From NCBI GenBank assembly GCA_902767565.1, contig CACXHY010000001.1:62001-126000 (forward strand): a DNA stretch of 64,000 nt, given 5' to 3'. The notes beneath the pieces were generated by a model. That model saw nothing but the letters and a program-made list of their open reading frames with translations. It was not told the DNA's origin and did not search any database. Below, in pieces: positions 25,970 through 35,522 of this stretch; the stretch's first letter is position 1; every line of letters begins with the position of its first letter. The DNA comes from an uncultured Eubacteriales bacterium. Its GTDB lineage: Bacteria; Bacillota; Clostridia; Christensenellales; Aristaeellaceae. Both the position numbers and the translations under genes were made by a program.

Positions 25970-26588
25970 AAAGGAACAGACGCCGGAACGCGAGAATATC
26001 CCGCTGAACGATGCCGACAGTCTCTGGGAACAGGTCCTGTCGGAACAGGGGGCGGAACAAGCCGCCGATCCCGCGCAGGAGACCGGGGACGACTGGATGA
26101 AGGAAGACGCGCCGGAAGAGACGCCCGCGCAGGCGGAAGAACCCTCCGAGCTCGATCTGGCCAACGCAAAGGCCGATGAGTACCTGCAGATGGCACAACG
26201 CGTGCAGGCGGACTTCGACAACTACCGCAAGCGCAACGCCTCCCTGCGGGCCGACGCCTACGCCGAAGGGCAGCGGAGCGTGGCCGCGCAGATGCTGTCG
26301 GTGCTCGACAATGTGGAGCGCGCCCTGGCCTCCACCGCGGAGGACAGCCCCCTGAAAAGCGGCATCGAGCTGACGCTGAAGCAGATGCTGGACGTGTACG
26401 CCAAGCTGGGCGTCACCGCCATCGACCGGGCCGGGGAGAAGTTCGATCCCAACCTGGAGAACGCCGTCATGCAGGGGACCGAAGAGGACGGCGAGCCCGG
26501 CACGGTCTGCCAGGTACTGCAGAAGGGCTACCGCATGGGCGATCATGTATTGCGCCACGCCATGGTGAAAGTGGTCCCCGAGAATTAG
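25962..26588 (+). CDS. grpE: Nucleotide exchange factor GrpE
   Basis: The protein has 208 aa from GTG 25962, overlapping hrcA by eight bases. The acidic N-terminal stretch (to ~80) is followed by a coiled coil (ADEYLQMAQRVQADFDNYRKR, split between lines in GrpE alignments) and the beta-wing domain ending VLRHAMVKVVPEN. It releases ADP from DnaK. AAAGGCGGTGGAG supplies the ribosome site. Confidence 0.95.
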   Translation: MSEKEQTPERENIPLNDADSLWEQVLSEQGAEQAADPAQETGDDWMKEDAPEETPAQAEEPSELDLANAKADEYLQMAQRVQADFDNYRKRNASLRADAYAEGQRSVAAQMLSVLDNVERALASTAEDSPLKSGIELTLKQMLDVYAKLGVTAIDRAGEKFDPNLENAVMQGTEEDGEPGTVCQVLQKGYRMGDHVLRHAMVKVVPEN

Positions 26589-26755
26589 TCCCGTGACAGG
26601 CAGGGCGCACGGATGCCCGTCTGACCGGCCGCTGCCGGACAGATCCGAAAACCGAGCGTCCCGGATCCCGAACCCACACGATGGTTCCGGCTTCGGCCGC
26701 ACCTGATACAGAAATCCCGTTCAATCAGCTGATAGAGCACAAGGAGGACATCATT

Positions 26756-28567
26756 ATGAGCAAGATCATCGGTATCGACCTGGGCACCACCAACAGCTGC
26801 GTCGCCGTCATGGAAGGCGGCCAGCCCGTCGTCATCGCCAATGCGGAAGGCAGCCGCACCACGCCGTCCGTGGTGGGCTTCACCAAAGACGGGGAACGCC
26901 TCGTCGGCCAGGTCGCCAAGCGTCAGGCCGTCACCAACCCCGACCGCACTGTCATCTCCATCAAGCGCGAGATGGGCACCAACTTCAGGACCACCATCGA
27001 CGGCCGGGACTACACGCCCCAGGACATCAGCGCCATCATCCTGACCAAGATGAAGGAGACCGCCGAGGCTTATCTGGGCGAGAAGGTCACCGAGGCCGTC
27101 ATCACCGTGCCCGCGTACTTCAACGACAGCCAGCGCCAAGCCACCAAGGACGCCGGCCGCATCGCCGGTCTGGACGTGAAGCGCATCATCAACGAGCCCA
27201 CCGCCGCGTCCCTGGCCTACGGCCTGGACAAGGACGGCAGCCAGAAGATCCTGGTGTACGACCTGGGCGGCGGCACCTTCGACGTGTCCATCCTGGACAT
27301 CGGCGACGGCGTGTTCGAGGTGCTCTCCACCAACGGCAACACCCGCCTGGGCGGCGACGACTTCGACCAGCGCATCATCGACTGGATCGCCGAGAGCTTC
27401 CAGAAGGAGAACGGTATCGACCTGCGCAAGGACCGCATCGCCGCGCAGCGCCTGAAGGAAGCCGCCGAGAAGGCCAAGATCGAGCTTTCCGGCACAAACA
27501 CCGCGGCCATCAACCTGCCCTTCATCACCGCCGACGCCACCGGCCCGAAGCACATCGACATGACCCTCACCCGGGCCCGTTTCGAGGACCTGACCCGTGA
27601 CCTGGTGGAGGCCACCGTGGAGCCCATGCGCAAGGCGCTGGCCGACGCCGGTCTCACCTATAACCAGATCGACAAGGTCATCCTGGTGGGCGGCTCCACC
27701 CGGATCCCTGCCGTGCAGGACACCGTGAAGCGCATCACCGGCAAGGAGCCCTTCAAGGGCGTCAACCCCGACGAGTGCGTGGCCATCGGCGCGGCCATCC
27801 AGGGCGGCGTGCTGGGCGGCGAGGTCAAGGACGTGCTGCTGCTGGACGTGACGCCCCTGTCCCTGGGTCTGGAGACCGAAGGCCACATCTTCACCCGCCT
27901 CATCGACCGCAACACCACCATCCCCTGCGAAAAGAGCCAGATCTTCTCCACCGCCGCTGACGGACAGACCACGGTCGAGATCAACGTGCTGCAGGGCGAG
28001 CGCCAGATGGCCTACGACAACAAGAGCCTCGGCCGCTTCCAGCTGACCAACATCGCGCCGGCGCCCCGCGGCGTGCCGCAGATCGAGGTCACCTTCTCCA
28101 TCGACTCCAACGGCATCGTGCACGTGACCGCCAAGGACAAGGCCACCGGCAACGCCCAGGATATCACCATCACCGCTTCCACCAACCTCTCCGAGGAGGA
28201 GATCAACAAGCGCGTCCGCGAAGCCGAGCAGTATGCCGAGCAGGACCGCAAGCGCAAGGAAGAGGTCGAGACCCAGAACCAGGCCGAAGGTCTCATCTAC
28301 GAGACCGAAAAGCAGCTCCGCGACAACGGTGACAAGCTCTCCGACGAGGACAAGAACACCCTGCAGAGCGAGCTGGACGCCTTCAAGAAGGTCAAGGAGA
28401 GCGGCGACGCGGCCCAGATCAAGAACGCCATGGAGGGCTTCACCCAGAAGGTGTACGCCATCTTCGGCAAACTGTACCAGCAGCAGGGCGGCCAGCCCGG
28501 CGGCGCGCAGCCCCAGGGCGGCGTGAATCCGGACGGCACCGTCAACGGCGAGGGCGAAGTGCACTGA
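26756..28567 (+). CDS. dnaK: Chaperone DnaK (Hsp70)
   Basis: The protein has 603 aa. The ATPase domain starts [19 protein letters not shown] and includes [15 protein letters not shown]; the interdomain linker [15 protein letters not shown] leads to the substrate domain, and a Gly/Gln-rich tail ends the protein. The internal deletion in the ATPase lobe typical of Gram-positive DnaK makes it shorter than the E. coli protein. AAGGAGGA lies eight bases before the ATG. The 167 bases after grpE hold no second CIRCE. Confidence 0.98.
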   Translation: MSKIIGIDLGTTNSCVAVMEGGQPVVIANAEGSRTTPSVVGFTKDGERLVGQVAKRQAVTNPDRTVISIKREMGTNFRTTIDGRDYTPQDISAIILTKMKETAEAYLGEKVTEAVITVPAYFNDSQRQATKDAGRIAGLDVKRIINEPTAASLAYGLDKDGSQKILVYDLGGGTFDVSILDIGDGVFEVLSTNGNTRLGGDDFDQRIIDWIAESFQKENGIDLRKDRIAAQRLKEAAEKAKIELSGTNTAAINLPFITADATGPKHIDMTLTRARFEDLTRDLVEATVEPMRKALADAGLTYNQIDKVILVGGSTRIPAVQDTVKRITGKEPFKGVNPDECVAIGAAIQGGVLGGEVKDVLLLDVTPLSLGLETEGHIFTRLIDRNTTIPCEKSQIFSTAADGQTTVEINVLQGERQMAYDNKSLGRFQLTNIAPAPRGVPQIEVTFSIDSNGIVHVTAKDKATGNAQDITITASTNLSEEEINKRVREAEQYAEQDRKRKEEVETQNQAEGLIYETEKQLRDNGDKLSDEDKNTLQSELDAFKKVKESGDAAQIKNAMEGFTQKVYAIFGKLYQQQGGQPGGAQPQGGVNPDGTVNGEGEVH

Positions 28568-28592
28568 TCACGCACCGGAGACCCTTCATTCC

Positions 28593-28623
28593 TCCTGCGG
28601 AGTCCAAGACTCCGCAGGATTTT
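28593..28623 (+). terminator. Attenuating terminator between dnaK and dnaJ
   Basis: TCCTGCGGAGT/ACTCCGCAGGA perfect stem with a 5-base loop and only T4. It probably reduces, rather than stops, transcription into dnaJ, lowering DnaJ relative to DnaK. Confidence 0.7.
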
Positions 28624-28679
28624 GCAGAAAGCACCGGAGCCGCCGCGCTTCGGACAGCGGCTCAGTGAGGTGATCCAAG

Positions 28680-29810
28680 ATGGCAGACGCCAAGAAGAGA
28701 GACTATTACGAGGTGCTGGGGGTGGATAAGAACGCCACCGCCGACCAGATCAAGCACGCCTTCCGCACGAAGGCCAAGGAGTGCCACCCGGACCAGCATC
28801 CCGGCGACAAGGAAGCCGAAGCGCGCTTCAAGGAGCTGAACGAGGCCAATGAGGTGCTTTCGGATCCCGACAAGCGCGCGCGGTATGACCAGTTCGGCTT
28901 TGACGATCCGATGCAGGGCATGGGCGGCGGCAATCCCTTCGGGGGCGGAGCCGGCGGCTTCGGGTTCGGCATGGACGATATCCTGAACAGCTTCTTCGGC
29001 GGCATGGGCGGAAGCGCCCGCAGATCCGCAGGACCCGCCGCGGGCTCCGATCTCCAGTACGATCTGAAGCTCACCTTTGAGGAAGCCGCGGACGGCTGCA
29101 AAAAGTCCTTCGATTTCTACCGCACGGAGAACTGCGATGTCTGCCATGGTTCCGGCGCCAAGCCGGGGACCTCTCCCGTCACCTGCCCCACCTGCGGCGG
29201 CAGCGGCCAGATCCGTCAGAGCGGCGGCTGGATGAGCGTGATGCGCACCTGCCCCACCTGCCGCGGCGCGGGAAAGACCGTGACCGACAAGTGCACATCG
29301 TGCGGCGGCAGCGGACGCAAACGCGTGCGCCGCACCGCCACCGTGAATGTGCCCGCGGGCATCGACAACGGCCAGACCATCGTGATGGGCGGCCAGGGTG
29401 AACATGGCATGAGGGGCGGTCCGGCAGGCGATCTGTATGTGACGGTCGGCGTCAAGCCGCACAGGCTGTTCCGCCGGGATGGGTCCACGCTGCTGCTGGA
29501 CTTCCCCATCAGTTTCACGCAGGCCGCGCTGGGGGCCGAGGTCGATATCCCGACGCTTCACGGTTCCGTGAAATACAAGATCCCCGAGGGCACGCAGACA
29601 GACACGGAGTTCCGCGTTCGCGGGCAAGGGATCCCCGTCCTGCAGGGCAAGACCAACGGCGACCTGGTATTCAGGGTCCGGGTGGAAACGCCGCGCCGGC
29701 TGACCGACAGACAGAAGGACCTGCTCCGTCAGCTTGAGTCGTCGTCCACCGGCAAGGAGTACGAGGGCAAGAAAAGCTTTATGGACAAGATCAAGAGCGT
29801 CTTTGACTGA
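28680..29810 (+). CDS. dnaJ: Chaperone DnaJ (Hsp40)
   Basis: The protein has 376 aa. The J domain (YYEVLGVDKNATADQIKHA) carries an HPD motif (CHPDQHPGD), then a G/F-rich linker, and four zinc-binding CxxCxGxG units (CDVCHGSG, CPTCGGSG, CPTCRGAG, CTSCGGSG). The C-terminal substrate domain is complete. It stimulates DnaK ATP hydrolysis and delivers clients. GTGAGGTG precedes the ATG. Confidence 0.97.
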   Translation: MADAKKRDYYEVLGVDKNATADQIKHAFRTKAKECHPDQHPGDKEAEARFKELNEANEVLSDPDKRARYDQFGFDDPMQGMGGGNPFGGGAGGFGFGMDDILNSFFGGMGGSARRSAGPAAGSDLQYDLKLTFEEAADGCKKSFDFYRTENCDVCHGSGAKPGTSPVTCPTCGGSGQIRQSGGWMSVMRTCPTCRGAGKTVTDKCTSCGGSGRKRVRRTATVNVPAGIDNGQTIVMGGQGEHGMRGGPAGDLYVTVGVKPHRLFRRDGSTLLLDFPISFTQAALGAEVDIPTLHGSVKYKIPEGTQTDTEFRVRGQGIPVLQGKTNGDLVFRVRVETPRRLTDRQKDLLRQLESSSTGKEYEGKKSFMDKIKSVFD

Positions 29811-29841
29811 ACGCGCCGGACCGGAAACGATCCGGCAGGCA

Positions 29842-29879
29842 CGGATCCCGCCGCATACCGGCGCGGGATCCGTTTTTTT
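29842..29879 (+). terminator. Heat-shock operon terminator
   Basis: CGGATCCCGC/GCGGGATCCG stem and T7 tract about 30 bases after dnaJ. Confidence 0.92.
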
Positions 29880-29915
29880 CGCCGCCCCGGATCGTCTTTA
29901 CGCATCTCCGGCCAT

Positions 29916-29944
29916 TTGACAACAACAGCCGCCGGTGCTATAAT
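29916..29944 (+). promoter_or_regulatory. Promoter of nfeD-SPFH operon
   Basis: Full-consensus TTGACA (29916-29921), 17-base spacer, TATAAT (29939-29944). Confidence 0.88.
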
Positions 29945-29976
29945 CGACGCATCTGATCATGACGGAGGCGATAGCG

Positions 29977-30426
29977 ATGTCACCGGTTGTTTGGCTGGTC
30001 GTATTTGTTGTCATGTTGATCGTCGAAGGCGCGGCGCCCGGGCTGGTATCCATCTGGTTCGCGGGCGGTGCGGCGGTCGCGTTCGTTCTGAACCTGTGCG
30101 GCGTTTCGCTCGCCATTCAGATCATCGCGTTCATCTTTGCCTCGGCCGCCTGTATCCTGCTGCTGCGCCCGCTGGCCAAACGATATATCAACGACAAGAA
30201 AACGCCCACCAACGCCGATGCGTTCGTGGGTCTTGAGGGTATCGTGGTGCAGGAGATCGACGATGTGAAGGGCACGGGCCAGGTGAAGGTCAAGGGTCAG
30301 GTCTGGACTGCCCGCTCCGCCGACGGAAGCAGGATCCCCGAAGGCACGTCCGTTGTTTCCGTGGAGATCTCGGGTGCCAAACTGATCGTCACCCGGCCCG
30401 CTGAAGACGTATCCTCAGAAGGCTGA
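29977..30426 (+). CDS. NfeD-family membrane protein
   Basis: The protein has 149 aa. Two or three N-terminal helices (WLVVFVVMLIVEGAAPGLVSI...) are followed by an OB-fold (GLEGIVVQEIDDVKGTGQVKVKGQVWTARSADG), the NfeD C-terminal domain. It partners SPFH/stomatin proteins in membrane microdomains and is encoded 26 bases before one here. The ATG at 29977 has GGAGG eight bases upstream; the ATG at 29959 has none. Confidence 0.92.
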   Translation: MSPVVWLVVFVVMLIVEGAAPGLVSIWFAGGAAVAFVLNLCGVSLAIQIIAFIFASAACILLLRPLAKRYINDKKTPTNADAFVGLEGIVVQEIDDVKGTGQVKVKGQVWTARSADGSRIPEGTSVVSVEISGAKLIVTRPAEDVSSEG

Positions 30427-30452
30427 TCATACCAATAAGGAGGGTTTCCGCA

Positions 30453-31409
30453 ATGAACAATCAGAATACGCTGCCCATTTCACTGCCCATTCTTCTGGCC
30501 ATCGTCGCCGGCCTCGTCGTCCTGATCATCCTGATCCGGAACATCCGTATCGTGCCGCAGGCCGAAGCCTGGGTCATCACGCGCATGGGCGTGTACCGTA
30601 CGACCTGGAGCGTAGGCATGCACATGAAAGTGCCCTTCGTGGACGCCATCTACCGCCGGATCTCCCTGAAAGAGCGGGTCATGGATTACCCGCCCCAGCC
30701 CGTGATCACCAAGGATAATGTCACCATGCACATCGACGCCGTGGTGTATATGCAGGTGACCGATCCCAAGCTCTATGTGTACGGGATCGAAAAGCCGGAC
30801 CTCGCGCTCGAGAAACTGACCAGCACCACCCTGCGCAACATCATCGGCGAATTGGAGCTGGACCAGTGCCTGACCAGCCGCGATGTGATCAACGCCAAGA
30901 TGCGGAGCGTGCTGGACGAAGCCACCGACATGTGGGGCATCCGCGTGACCCGCGTGGAACTGCAGAACATCGATCCCCCGCAGGATGTCAAGGATTCCAT
31001 GGAACGCCAGATGAAGGCCGAGCGCGAGCGCCGCGAGAACATCCTGCGCGCCGAGGGCGAAAAGAAAGCCGCGATCCTGCAGGCCGAGGGCGAAAAGGAG
31101 GCCGCGATCCTGCGGGCCACCGCCGAAAAGGAGGCCGCCGTTCTGCGGGCGTCCGCCCACAGGGAGGCCCAGATCCTGGAAGCCGAAGGCAAGGCAGAGG
31201 CCATCATCAAGGTGCAGCAGGCGACGGCGGAAGGTCTGAAGCTGCTCAACGCCGCCGATCCCACGGACAGCGTGCTGCGGCTCCGGGCCATGGAGGCCTT
31301 CGCGAAGGCAGCGGACGGAAATGCCACCAAGATCATCATCCCCAGCGAGATCCAGGGACTGGTGGGCCTCGCGACCGGCATCGCCGAAACCGTCAGCACC
31401 AAATCATAA
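30453..31409 (+). CDS. SPFH/band 7 protein (QmcA/stomatin-like)
   Basis: The protein has 318 aa. One N-terminal membrane helix is followed by the SPFH domain (IVPQAEAWVITRMGVYRTTW...) and a long charged helix with heptad/hendecad-like repeats such as EGEKKAAILQAEGEKEAAIL (about 195-240). Such proteins oligomerise into membrane cages, and with NfeD they organise functional microdomains or regulate membrane proteases. AAGGAGG precedes the ATG. Confidence 0.95.
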   Translation: MNNQNTLPISLPILLAIVAGLVVLIILIRNIRIVPQAEAWVITRMGVYRTTWSVGMHMKVPFVDAIYRRISLKERVMDYPPQPVITKDNVTMHIDAVVYMQVTDPKLYVYGIEKPDLALEKLTSTTLRNIIGELELDQCLTSRDVINAKMRSVLDEATDMWGIRVTRVELQNIDPPQDVKDSMERQMKAERERRENILRAEGEKKAAILQAEGEKEAAILRATAEKEAAVLRASAHREAQILEAEGKAEAIIKVQQATAEGLKLLNAADPTDSVLRLRAMEAFAKAADGNATKIIIPSEIQGLVGLATGIAETVSTKS

Positions 31410-31427
31410 GCCCGATCCGTTCTTTGC

Positions 31428-31453
31428 AGCCGCTCCCTTGCGGGGCGGCTTTT
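31428..31453 (+). terminator. Terminator after SPFH gene
   Basis: AGCCGCTCC/GGGGCGGCT stem with a T4 tail, about 18 bases after the stop. Confidence 0.75.
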
Positions 31454-31612
31454 CGGTCTCATCTGATCCCGATCGGCGTTCCGATCGTATCGGCCGCAGG
31501 CCCGGTGAGCCGACGCCGTCACAGGCGGCACCGATTGCGGCCCGCAGGCTTCCGATCGACCCGGGGCCCTCGGTCCCGTCCCGCACGGCAAACACGGTGC
31601 GGACGAAATGCG

Positions 31613-31652
31613 CAAAACAGGTCCCGGCGCATCAGGCAGCGCCGGGACCTGT
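31613..31652 (-). terminator. Terminator of the sigma/anti-sigma operon
   Basis: Perfect 14-bp stem ACAGGTCCCGGCGC/GCGCCGGGACCTGT. Read on the minus strand it is followed by TTTTGCG, downstream of the anti-sigma stop. The stretch 31454-31612 shows no gene. Confidence 0.75.
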
Positions 31653-31670
31653 GGCATGTGTTTGTCCGGA

Positions 31671-32969
31671 TCAGTCTCCCCCGCGGTGTCTGCGTCTGAG
31701 AAGCAGCGCAGCGACAGCGGCCGCCGCGGCGGCTCCTCCGATCCACGGCAGGCAGGCCAGCAGGAAGCGGCCCACCTGGCGCACATACGCGCCGAAACTG
31801 CGGTCCTGCGAGGCATCCTCAGGTGTCGTGTCCTGTGCCGTGAGCGCGGCGTTCTCCTCCTCCGGTGCAGCCGGATCCGCAGCGTTCACGGCCTCGTCGG
31901 GTCCCGGTCCCGGCAGATCCTGCGACGGACCGGCTGTCGAAGGCTCTCCTTCTGCTCCGCCGTCCGCCGTCTCTTCGTCCGTTCCGGGCCGGGCAGATTT
32001 CGCATCGCCGCGCTTCTCTTCGGGCGGCGGCGTGGGCATGGATGTGGGGAGCGGCGCCGCGGGAGCCTCATTGGCCGCCCCTGCCGTGATCTGCACATCC
32101 GTCATGGCATCCGCAGGTCCGTGCTCCGGGGCGGATCCGGCGGGCTCTTCCGCATCGGCTTCATATGCCCCGGCGAGTTCATACTCCGCGGCCTCTTCCC
32201 ATGCGGCTTCTTCCTCTTCCCACATCGGTTCCGGCGCGGCTTCTTCCGAGGCCCACAGGGATCCCTCGGCCGCCCACATCGGCTCTTCCGCAGCTTCTTC
32301 CGCATCCCACACGGCTTCTGCGGCCGTTTCGCCGTCGATCCATACGGATGCCTCATCCGCCCACATCGCTTCTTCCGGAGCCGCTTCCGCTGCCTCTTCG
32401 GTCTTGGCTGCGGTATGGAGCCACGCGTCTCCGCCGTTCGCGGATGCCGCGCCGTCAGCCTGTCCCGCCGCAAGGACGGCAGGCTCGCTGCTCGCGTCAT
32501 GGCTCGGGGCAGCCTGGATCTCCTCCGGATCCGCCGCTCCGTCTGAGGTCACCGTATCACGGGCTTCGGGCAGTGCCGTCCATTGCACCGTACCGGCCGC
32601 ACGTCTGCGGATCGCCGCGTCGTCCATCCTGTCCCACGTGAGGTAGGAGCCTCCCAGCACGAACAGCACCGCGGCTGCCATGCCGCCCCATCGGATCAGG
32701 CGGTTTCGGCGGACGGCAGCCGCTCGCCTGTCCTGCCTGCGCTTGTCTTCCCGGACAGCGCGCATCCATCCCTCGTGCACATCCGCGGGCATGGGCGGCA
32801 CGTCATCCAGCGCGGCGATCATGTCAGCCTGCGCCTGCTCCAACGCCCGGCGCAGTGCCGCGCAATCCGGGCATTCGGCTTCATGTTCCTCCATCAGGCG
32901 CGCTTCCTCCGGCGTGGTCTCCCCGTCGAACCCGCGCTCCAGAAGGGCGCGGTACGCTTCACATGTCAT
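31671..32969 (-). CDS. Transmembrane anti-sigma factor (zf-HC2) with Trp-periodic acidic domain
   Basis: The protein has 432 aa. The N-terminus is a zinc-binding anti-sigma domain (His29-x3-Cys33-x2-Cys36). Helix 1 is at ~93-111 and helix 2 at ~401-424, so the ~290-residue middle faces outside. It is very acidic and Ala/Glu-rich at 190-275, with Trp at 203, 210, 221, 232, 239, 250 and 257 (spacing 7-11-11-7-11-7), then Pro-rich. The upstream sigma factor overlaps by 4 bases (ATGA), the standard arrangement for a cognate pair. AAGGAGG lies upstream. Nothing like a DUF4349 or protease site could be fixed. Confidence 0.8.
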   Translation of the reverse strand: MTCEAYRALLERGFDGETTPEEARLMEEHEAECPDCAALRRALEQAQADMIAALDDVPPMPADVHEGWMRAVREDKRRQDRRAAAVRRNRLIRWGGMAAAVLFVLGGSYLTWDRMDDAAIRRRAAGTVQWTALPEARDTVTSDGAADPEEIQAAPSHDASSEPAVLAAGQADGAASANGGDAWLHTAAKTEEAAEAAPEEAMWADEASVWIDGETAAEAVWDAEEAAEEPMWAAEGSLWASEEAAPEPMWEEEEAAWEEAAEYELAGAYEADAEEPAGSAPEHGPADAMTDVQITAGAANEAPAAPLPTSMPTPPPEEKRGDAKSARPGTDEETADGGAEGEPSTAGPSQDLPGPGPDEAVNAADPAAPEEENAALTAQDTTPEDASQDRSFGAYVRQVGRFLLACLPWIGGAAAAAAVAALLLRRRHRGGD

Positions 32970-33574
32970 GATCTGCGCCCTCCTTTCACTGCTTTTGACG
33001 CGGACGCGGCCGGATTGTTCCCATCGGCGAGCAAAGACTGCATGATCTCCCGCAATCGCTCTCTTCCCCGGTTGACGCGGCTCTTGACGGTTCCCAGGGC
33101 AACACCCGTCATTGCGGCGATCTCATCGTAGTGCCTGCCCTCCACCGCGAACAGCACAAGCGGCACTCTCTGATCCTCAGGCAGCATGGAGAGCGCTTGC
33201 CTGACCAGCCGGCGGCGCTCTTCCGCCTCTGTCTTCTCGGCAGGACCCGCTTCCCGGCTGGGAGGGTCATACCCCTCCTCCCTCAGGCCGTCGAGGGAAG
33301 ACGCGGCCCGCACGTTCCGCTTGCGGATCATGTCCTGGCAGCAGCGCACCGCGACGCTGTACAGCCAGGTACTCAGCGCGGCCCGCTCCTCATACTGCGC
33401 GATGGCGCGCCAGGCTTTGATCATGGTCTCCTGCAGGGCATCCCGGGCGTCCTCCTCGTTGCCCATCATCCGCCAGCACAATCGCCAGATCATGGGCTCG
33501 AGCGGGGTGACAAGCGCTTCAAAAGCCGCGGAGTCTCCCGCTTTCGCCCGTCTCAGGGTCTGATCCTCCGTCAA
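32966..33574 (-). CDS. ECF-type RNA polymerase sigma factor
   Basis: The protein has 202 aa. Region 2 (RLCWRMMGNEEDARDALQ...) binds core polymerase and the -10 element; region 4 is a helix-turn-helix (YDEIAAMTGVALGTVKSRVNRGR). There is no region 3, as in the ECF group (SigW/RpoE-like). The TTG at 33574 is favoured because GGAGG lies eight bases upstream; a GTG three codons earlier falls on that site. It is expected to be held at the membrane by the next gene's product and freed on envelope stress. Confidence 0.92.
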   Translation of the reverse strand: MTEDQTLRRAKAGDSAAFEALVTPLEPMIWRLCWRMMGNEEDARDALQETMIKAWRAIAQYEERAALSTWLYSVAVRCCQDMIRKRNVRAASSLDGLREEGYDPPSREAGPAEKTEAEERRRLVRQALSMLPEDQRVPLVLFAVEGRHYDEIAAMTGVALGTVKSRVNRGRERLREIMQSLLADGNNPAASASKAVKGGRRS

Positions 33575-33709
33575 GGGGATCACCTCCAGTCACCGGTCCG
33601 TTCCTGTCAGCTGTGTCCGGGGATCGCCGCGATGTGTTCTCATGGCGGCCGCTCGTCAGAGTATAGCACATTTCCGGACCGTTGAAAAGCCGCGCGTCCG
33701 GGATGTGAC

Positions 33710-33738
33710 TTGACACCGCTCCGGCTGCCCGTTATAAT
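33710..33738 (+). promoter_or_regulatory. prfC promoter
   Basis: TTGACA (33710-33715), 17-base spacer, TATAAT (33733-33738). Confidence 0.87.
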
Positions 33739-33768
33739 CTCGCTGAATCCATCAAGGGAGGATGTTCC

Positions 33769-33789
33769 ATGATCCACGCGCCGACCTGA
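33769..33789 (+). CDS. Possible six-codon leader ORF of prfC (MIHAPT, UGA stop)
   Basis: An ATG lies seven bases after GGGAGG at 33756-33761, the best-placed ribosome site in the transcript. It opens only six codons and stops at TGA followed by C. The prfC frame is open beside it, one base out of phase, back to 33762. Coding is unproven; it may instead be a chance ORF in the leader. Confidence 0.4.
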   Translation: MIHAPT

Positions 33790-33848
33790 CCGGTCTCCCC
33801 TTCGAGCCGTTTGTCCCGCATATGAAGACCATCGAGGAGGAAACCGTC

Positions 33849-35471
33849 ATGCTGCCCCCTTCCCATACAGCCGAGTACCGGGCCCTTGTCCACGAGCAGG
33901 TGGAGAAGCGCCGCACCTTTGCCATCATTTCCCACCCCGACGCGGGAAAGACCACGCTCACCGAAAAGCTGCTCCTCTACGGCGGCGCGATCCGTTCCGC
34001 CGGCAGCGTCAAGGCCCGCAAAACCGACAAGCACGCCACTTCCGACTGGATGGAGATCGAGAAACAGCGCGGCATATCCGTGACCTCCTCCGCCATGCAG
34101 TTCGAGTTTGACGGCTATCACATCAATATCCTCGACACGCCCGGCCACCAGGACTTCTCGGAGGACACATACCGCGTGCTGGTGGCGGCCGACGCGGCTG
34201 TCATGCTGATCGACGCGGCCAAGGGCGTGGAGGCGCAGACCATCAAGCTTTTCAAGGTCTGCCGCATGCGCTCCATCCCGATCTTCACCTTCGTCAACAA
34301 AATGGACCGGGCCGCCAAGGATCCCTTCGCCCTGATGCAGGAGCTGGAGGATGTGCTGGGCATCCGCTCCTGCCCCATCAACTGGCCCATCGGTGTGGAC
34401 GGCGACTTCCAGGGCGTGTGCCACCTGGATACCCGGGAGGTGGAATTGTACACCGGCGGCGACCACGGCAAGACCATGGTGGAAAAGTCGGTGATCCCGC
34501 TGGACGATCCCGCCCTTGAGAAGGCGCTGGCGTCAGGCTACCGGGAACGGCTCAGAGACGAGATGGATCTGCTGGAGGCCGGCGAGGCTTTCGATCTGGA
34601 GGCGGTGCGCTCGGGCCGGCTGACCCCCATGTTCTTCGGCTCCGCCGTGACGAACTTCGGCGTGGAGCCCTTCCTGGAGCGTTTCCTGCAGTATACGCCC
34701 CCACCCCTGCCCCGGCAGTCGGACCAGGGGATCATCGGGCCGGAAGAGCCGTTCTTCTCCGGCTTTGTGTTCAAGATCCAGGCCAACATGAACCCCGCCC
34801 ACCGGGACCGCCTCGCCTTCATGCGGATCGTGTCCGGCGCGTTTGAAAAGGGCATGGAGGTCTGGCATTCCGGAACGGACAAGCCGATCGCGCTGAAACA
34901 GCCGCAGCAGTTCATGGCGGATGAGCGCGAGGCGGTGGAGGAAGCCTACGCCGGCGACATCATCGGTTTGTTCGATCCCGGCATCTACCAGCTGGGCGAC
35001 ACGCTTTCCACCGGACCGAAGCTGCACTACGAAAACATCCCCGTCTTTGCGCCGGAATTCTTCAGCCGGGTGCGCCCGAAGGATTCCATGAAGCGGAAGC
35101 AGTTTCAGAAGGGCATCACCCAGCTGGCGGAGGAAGGCGCCATCCAGACCTTCATCCGCACCGAGACCGGACGCGAGGAATTCATGGTGGGCGTTGTGGG
35201 CGTGCTTCAGTTCGAGGTGCTGGAGCATCGCCTGCGCACGGAATACCAGGCGGAGCTGGTCATGGAACCCATGCCCTTCCGGCACGTCCGGTGGGTGGTC
35301 AGCACCCCGAAGCCCGTGGAGGCCCTGAAGCTCACCTCCACCTCAGGCCGCGCCAAAGACAGCCGGGGCCGCGACGTGCTCCTCTTCGAGAACGAGTGGT
35401 CCATCCGCCTGGCCTGCGAGAACAACGAAGGCCTGGCGCTCGCCGAGACCGCCAGCCGCATGGGCGACTGA
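33849..35471 (+). CDS. prfC: Peptide chain release factor 3 (RF3)
   Basis: The protein has 540 aa from ATG 33849. The GTPase domain carries RRTFAIISHPDAGKTTL (P-loop), QRGISVTSSAMQF, LDTPGHQDFSEDT and FVNKMD; domains II and III match RF3 rather than EF-G. It recycles RF1/RF2 from the ribosome after termination. GAGGAGG lies eight bases upstream of ATG 33849. Other in-frame ATGs at 33762 and 33822 lack a spaced site and would add 29 or 9 residues. Confidence 0.95.
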   Translation: MLPPSHTAEYRALVHEQVEKRRTFAIISHPDAGKTTLTEKLLLYGGAIRSAGSVKARKTDKHATSDWMEIEKQRGISVTSSAMQFEFDGYHINILDTPGHQDFSEDTYRVLVAADAAVMLIDAAKGVEAQTIKLFKVCRMRSIPIFTFVNKMDRAAKDPFALMQELEDVLGIRSCPINWPIGVDGDFQGVCHLDTREVELYTGGDHGKTMVEKSVIPLDDPALEKALASGYRERLRDEMDLLEAGEAFDLEAVRSGRLTPMFFGSAVTNFGVEPFLERFLQYTPPPLPRQSDQGIIGPEEPFFSGFVFKIQANMNPAHRDRLAFMRIVSGAFEKGMEVWHSGTDKPIALKQPQQFMADEREAVEEAYAGDIIGLFDPGIYQLGDTLSTGPKLHYENIPVFAPEFFSRVRPKDSMKRKQFQKGITQLAEEGAIQTFIRTETGREEFMVGVVGVLQFEVLEHRLRTEYQAELVMEPMPFRHVRWVVSTPKPVEALKLTSTSGRAKDSRGRDVLLFENEWSIRLACENNEGLALAETASRMGD

Positions 35472-35474
35472 GCC

Positions 35475-35512
35475 AACGAAAAACGCCTCCCGATCGGGAA
35501 GCGTTTTTCGTT
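35475..35512. terminator. Bidirectional terminator between prfC and the convergent gene
   Basis: AACGAAAAACGC...GCGTTTTTCGTT palindrome gives a stem with A and T tracts on both strands, serving prfC and the minus-strand gene ending at 35523. Confidence 0.9.
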
Positions 35513-35522
35513 GCCGCGGGTC

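Noticed and set aside
26589..26755. Second CIRCE or promoter before dnaK
   Set aside because: No TTAGCACTC/GAGTGCTAA arms and no well-spaced -35/-10 pair were found.
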